Assembly (NCBI RefSeq): GCF_900564155.1 | Contig: NZ_LS999839.1 | Coordinates: forward strand, 3,903,097-3,967,096 | Length of the DNA: 64,000 nucleotides | DNA from: Pedobacter schmidteae | GTDB taxonomy: Bacteria > Bacteroidota > Bacteroidia > Sphingobacteriales > Sphingobacteriaceae | Direction: 5' to 3' | In this document: one piece after another, positions 60,737 through 64,000 of the stretch | Layout: each line of letters begins with the position of its first letter | Position numbering within the stretch: the first letter of the stretch is position 1 | Notes under the pieces: model-generated | Seen by the model: the letters and a program-made list of their open reading frames with translations, nothing else | The model's database searches: none | Told to the model about the DNA's origin: nothing | Translations under genes and position numbers: made by a program

Positions 60737-63514
60737 TTAATTACCGCTATTTTTTTTAATAAAATTACCACTTAAATTCCAATTTAATCCAATTAATACA
60801 TAACGGGGGATATAGCTAAAGGTATCTTCGCTTTTAAAGTTGCCACCCACAAACCTGTTGTAGCCAATTTTTTGGTTCAGGATATCGGTAACGGAAAGTT
60901 TGATTTCCAACGTTTCATTTTTGAGCAGTTTGGTGGCCAGGTAGCTGTTCCAGATGGCTGTGTTGACGTCTTGCCCAAACGAGGCATTGGCCGGCCGGAA
61001 AGATAAGGTAAAAGAGGTGTTGAACTCGGATTTGAAGGGCAGTTGTACGGTGCCCGAAATTTCGTGATTGTGGGTTACACTTTTTCCATCGTTAATTTCA
61101 CCGATAGATGATTTTCCCGTCATCAGCGAAGCGGAAGGGACATAGTTGAACTCAATTTGCTGGGTATAATAGTTTAATGAACCCCTTAAATTATATTGCA
61201 TGTTTGCCGCCTTATTTTGGGTGGCATTGATGATAGCAATGGTTTGAGATCTGTTGAAGCCGATGTCTACCCCCATACGGAGGTGTGCTTTAGAAAAGCC
61301 TTTTGAATAGCTTACGTTGCCGCTCAAAGCATTATTTCCATTGGCATTGATAAAGCTGGAAATCCTTTTATTGAATTCATCAACAAGTTCTGTACTTACA
61401 ATGGCATTGTTGGTAAAACCGTAGTTGAAATTGGCTGAAATGTACTGGTCGGATTTGAACTGAAAGCTGTTGTAGGAGATGCCAAAGTTATTTGAAAAGG
61501 AGGGCCTCAGTGCCGAATTTCCAACAACTTCGTACAGTGGGGTATTGATTTGGCGTACGGGCTGCAGCTGATCTATACTGGGTTGCTGCATATAACCATT
61601 GTAATTGATGGTCAGGCTGGTGCTGTTGTTTACTTTGTAGAATATGTTGGTTCGGGGCGACAGGTTAAGGTAGTTTCTTCTGAAATTGGTACCCTTATCC
61701 AGGTCGTTCAGCTCAAATTTGGTATGTGTGGCTTCAAGCCCACTGGATACCGAAAATTTTTCGTTGTTGTATTGCAGGATCATTTTTCCCACGTTAGAAA
61801 AATTGATGAATTTGAAGTCGTTACTCAGTGAGTCTATTTTGGCAGAATTTGGTTTAAGATTGTCAAAAACAAGTCTGTTGCTACCAGATGAAATGGTTTT
61901 AAAGCTGTAGCCGGCTTCCAGTGTCCATCTTTTTGACAGTGGATCGGTATAATTGATGCGGGCACCTACCGAATTTTGAGTGCCGGAGTTCCTTTTTCTA
62001 AGGTCTGTGTCTTCTGTTTTTCCTGGTATACCTGCGCTATTAAAGTAATTGGTTACGTTTAAACTATTCTCGTAGCTTTTGCTGGTCTGGCTTTCGGGTT
62101 GGAGGTCGATGGATAAAGTTCGGCCTCTTTTTTTGAATCTTTTAGACCAGTTGATGTTTCCGTTGTAGGTTTCGCTATTGCCATTGCCGGTATTTTCCTG
62201 ATTGTTCTGACTGATAAAAAGACCTGTATTACTTAGTGTGGCACTTTTGCTAGTAGAATTGTTGCGGTTGCGGCTTTTGCTGAGACCAAATGATAACTTC
62301 AGTGTAGAGAGAGGGCTGGCGTTATAGGTGTAGGTTCCTTTTAATGATTCGCCGGCAACTTTTGCATAACTGTCCGATCGTCCGTTGCTGGTAAATTTGG
62401 TTTCGTTGGGTAGCAATTCTTCAGAACTGGCGGTGGTATGGTTTTCGTTTTTGTTGTCGAAACTTTTAAAATTGATTTTAATGCCCATTTTATTGTCCGA
62501 AAATTTATCGGCATAGTAAGCACCTATACTTAAATTATTGGGTAGGCCACCAGATGCTGCAATATAATCCTCGTCATCGGCATCGGCTACATACATAATG
62601 GAGCTGCCATCATCACCAACTTCTATCAGATCGTACTCTTCTCCCTTTAGTTTTCGCATGGAAGTATTGATTTTCGATTCGTTATTTAAGGTCGAATAAG
62701 TGCCATAAACTGCTGCTTTTAGTTTATTTTTAAACACCCCGATCATGCCACCATAGTCGCCCAGATTGTCCATATTGCTGTTCAGGTCGATGGTAGAGAG
62801 GTACCCGTTTTTCGAATTCTCTTTGAGTTTGATGTTGATGGTTTTATTTTTTATGCCATCGTCAATGCCGGTCAGCTCGGCACTTTTGCTTTTTTTATCA
62901 TACACTTGTATTTCTTCAACCGCATTTGCTTTGAGATATCTGGTGGCCAATAGTGGATCATCGCCAAAAAACTCATCCCCATCAACCAATACCGTTTTTA
63001 CTGTTTTACCCTGTGCTTTAATATTACCATTTTTATCAACCTCTATTCCCGGTAGCCTTTTTAGCAGCTCTTGTACATTGGCATTGCTACGTACGGCAAA
63101 GCTATCGGCCTGGAAAACTATGGTGTCACCTTTCATTCTTATGGCGCTTTTTGTCGCTTGTATGACTACTTCATGTAACAGTTTCGATTTCAGCTCCATA
63201 TTGATGTGACCTAAATTGATGTTGGAAGTATCGGATAATCTTAAATTGCGGATATAATCGCCCATTTTCGGATAGGAAATCAATATTTTGTAGTCGCCCT
63301 TTTTAAGATTGGAAAACTCGAAATATCCCAGCTTGTCGGTCCGTGTTGTTTTGATCATGACCGAATCTGTAGCTCTGATGAGTAGGACAGTACTGTGCTC
63401 TAGTTTTATTTTTTCTGTGGAATCTGTAACTACGCCCTTTATGTTTGCTTTTTGTGCCATGGCAGTAAAAACAGAAAACAGCAACAGAATATTAAGAAAA
63501 ATTGTTTTGAGCAT
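60737..63514 (-). CDS. TonB-dependent-type outer-membrane beta-barrel receptor
   Basis: 925 residues with a signal peptide (about 1-20), a carboxypeptidase-regulatory-like domain (about 22-105, NIKGVVTDSTEKIKLEHSTV), a plug-like region with GDTIVFQADSF, LLKRLPGIEVDKNGNIKAQG and VLVDGDEFFGDDPLLAT, and a long barrel of the outer-membrane beta-barrel family (about 380-925) with many Asn/Ser-rich strands. It lacks the SusC length, STN domain and a SusD partner, so it is not a PUL transporter. The following GLPGLI gene is its constant neighbour in this phylum. Substrate unknown. Confidence 0.88.
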   Translation of the reverse strand: MLKTIFLNILLLFSVFTAMAQKANIKGVVTDSTEKIKLEHSTVLLIRATDSVMIKTTRTDKLGYFEFSNLKKGDYKILISYPKMGDYIRNLRLSDTSNINLGHINMELKSKLLHEVVIQATKSAIRMKGDTIVFQADSFAVRSNANVQELLKRLPGIEVDKNGNIKAQGKTVKTVLVDGDEFFGDDPLLATRYLKANAVEEIQVYDKKSKSAELTGIDDGIKNKTINIKLKENSKNGYLSTIDLNSNMDNLGDYGGMIGVFKNKLKAAVYGTYSTLNNESKINTSMRKLKGEEYDLIEVGDDGSSIMYVADADDEDYIAASGGLPNNLSIGAYYADKFSDNKMGIKINFKSFDNKNENHTTASSEELLPNETKFTSNGRSDSYAKVAGESLKGTYTYNASPLSTLKLSFGLSKSRNRNNSTSKSATLSNTGLFISQNNQENTGNGNSETYNGNINWSKRFKKRGRTLSIDLQPESQTSKSYENSLNVTNYFNSAGIPGKTEDTDLRKRNSGTQNSVGARINYTDPLSKRWTLEAGYSFKTISSGSNRLVFDNLKPNSAKIDSLSNDFKFINFSNVGKMILQYNNEKFSVSSGLEATHTKFELNDLDKGTNFRRNYLNLSPRTNIFYKVNNSTSLTINYNGYMQQPSIDQLQPVRQINTPLYEVVGNSALRPSFSNNFGISYNSFQFKSDQYISANFNYGFTNNAIVSTELVDEFNKRISSFINANGNNALSGNVSYSKGFSKAHLRMGVDIGFNRSQTIAIINATQNKAANMQYNLRGSLNYYTQQIEFNYVPSASLMTGKSSIGEINDGKSVTHNHEISGTVQLPFKSEFNTSFTLSFRPANASFGQDVNTAIWNSYLATKLLKNETLEIKLSVTDILNQKIGYNRFVGGNFKSEDTFSYIPRYVLIGLNWNLSGNFIKKNSGN

Positions 63515-63925
63515 ATATATGTTGTGGCAAACGGGCGTAATTCTTAAAGCTAAGAACTATTTTTTTGTCTGCATCAATTTTTGGAAATAATATTCTTTTT
63601 TGGTTGTGTGCGAAAAAGAAGTCTACGAGATATGAAATGGAGCTTTTGTAGGCCTATGATGGGTTTAAAATAAGCTGATCATAAAAAAAGCCCGAAATTT
63701 TCGGGCTTTTTTTGTAAATGTATATTTGGTTAGAATATGCTGGTTTTCAATCAATCAAACTGATTGATTGCTGTTTGATTATATAAACATAATATAAAAT
63801 TTATAAGAATCATAATTTTATTTTTATTTTTTTTTGAAGAGATATACAAAGTATGGCTTTTTTACGTTCGTACACTCTTCCAGCTATTAAAAAGAACCTT
63901 TTTTAGCAATTAAATTAAACACAGT
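63515..63925. other. Right-hand gap: terminator and AT-rich sequence
   Basis: No gene in this interval. It contains the terminator at 63683-63713 and an inverted repeat CAATCAATCA / TGATTGATTG (63748-63757 and 63761-63770, three-base loop), then AT-rich sequence up to the end of a minus-strand gene. Confidence 0.5.
63683..63713. terminator. Bidirectional intrinsic terminator
   Basis: AAAAAAGCCCGAAA pairs with TTTCGGGCTTTTTTT around a minimal loop; both sides are A/T tracts. It probably ends the minus-strand gene whose 3' end enters from the right edge. Confidence 0.85.
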
Positions 63926-64000
63926 TTATTTACAGCAATTGTAATAAGGCTTTACTTTTTTTTCCTGCTCCGACCAGGCAATGTATATATTGCTTTCTTT
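63926..64000 (-). CDS. C-terminal fragment of an unidentified protein (runs off window)
   Basis: The minus strand is open from the window edge for 24 codons, ending ...SEQEKKVKPYYNCCK and TAA at 63928-63926. A terminator lies about 210 bases downstream, which fits a real 3' end. The fragment is too short to name. Confidence 0.35.
   Translation of the reverse strand, partial: KESNIYIAWSEQEKKVKPYYNCCK

Noticed and set aside
62766..63209. 147-codon plus-strand frame opposite the beta-barrel receptor
   Set aside because: Hydrophobic, Ser/Leu-rich antisense of the plug region; the receptor is well supported.

Overview
The window looks like chromosomal DNA of a Bacteroidota, most likely a Sphingobacteriaceae member close to Pedobacter. 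The evidence is two SusC/SusD loci each with its own ECF sigma factor and FecR-type anti-sigma factor, a type IX secretion (T9SS) type-B cargo beside a PorP/SprF protein, a GLPGLI protein, a Bacteroidota-style TonB, several -7 boxes of the TAnnTTTG type and almost no Shine-Dalgarno sequences. This placement is inference from gene content; no database was consulted.

Layout. 1-1.9 kb: 5' end of a PiT phosphate transporter, a short transcript of unclear coding status, a GyrI-like protein and a DUF2200 protein. 1.95-14.8 kb (minus strand): a rhamnose-directed polysaccharide utilisation locus (PUL 1), transcribed sigma factor -> FecR -> SusC -> SusD -> lipoprotein -> GH78 alpha-L-rhamnosidase -> paralogue of the lipoprotein -> SGNH esterase. 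It ends beside what looks like the last codons of a lost SDR oxidoreductase. 15.2-17.9 kb (minus): PAP2 phosphatase, response regulator, sensor kinase operon. 18.2-29.9 kb (plus): an arabinose-directed PUL 2 with a five-bladed propeller glycosidase, GH127 beta-L-arabinofuranosidase, sigma factor, FecR, SusC, SusD and a thioredoxin-like lipoprotein/periplasmic protein, closed by a strong terminator. 30-34.9 kb: a tandem universal stress protein, a large MscS-type channel and a secreted PQQ-like beta-propeller.

35.5-50 kb: a 4185-residue secreted surface protein containing 31 exactly in-register 240-bp (80-residue) Ig-like repeats, followed by one-base overlap with a PorP/SprF gene and then a TonB. 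This is the most striking block in the window: giant T9SS type-B cargo, its cognate outer-membrane partner and an energy transducer. 50-56 kb: divergent mdaB/LysR pair, a fused SpmA-SpmB membrane protein and a secreted S9 prolyl oligopeptidase. 56-60 kb: pyrG-yidC operon. 60-63.5 kb: a TonB-type outer-membrane beta-barrel receptor paired with a GLPGLI protein. The right edge holds the last codons of an unidentified minus-strand gene.

In each PUL the logic is the known one: the SusC STN domain senses ligand import, signals to FecR in the inner membrane, which frees the ECF sigma factor to switch on the transporter and the glycosidases. Non-coding structure is rich: a 104-base imperfect palindrome made of ~10-base TACCCTTG-like units (56.1 kb), a dispersed palindrome with TTCAGGATGACG arms present twice (50.0 and 56.3 kb), hairpins between fecR and susC in both loci, and a hairpin in the pyrG leader.
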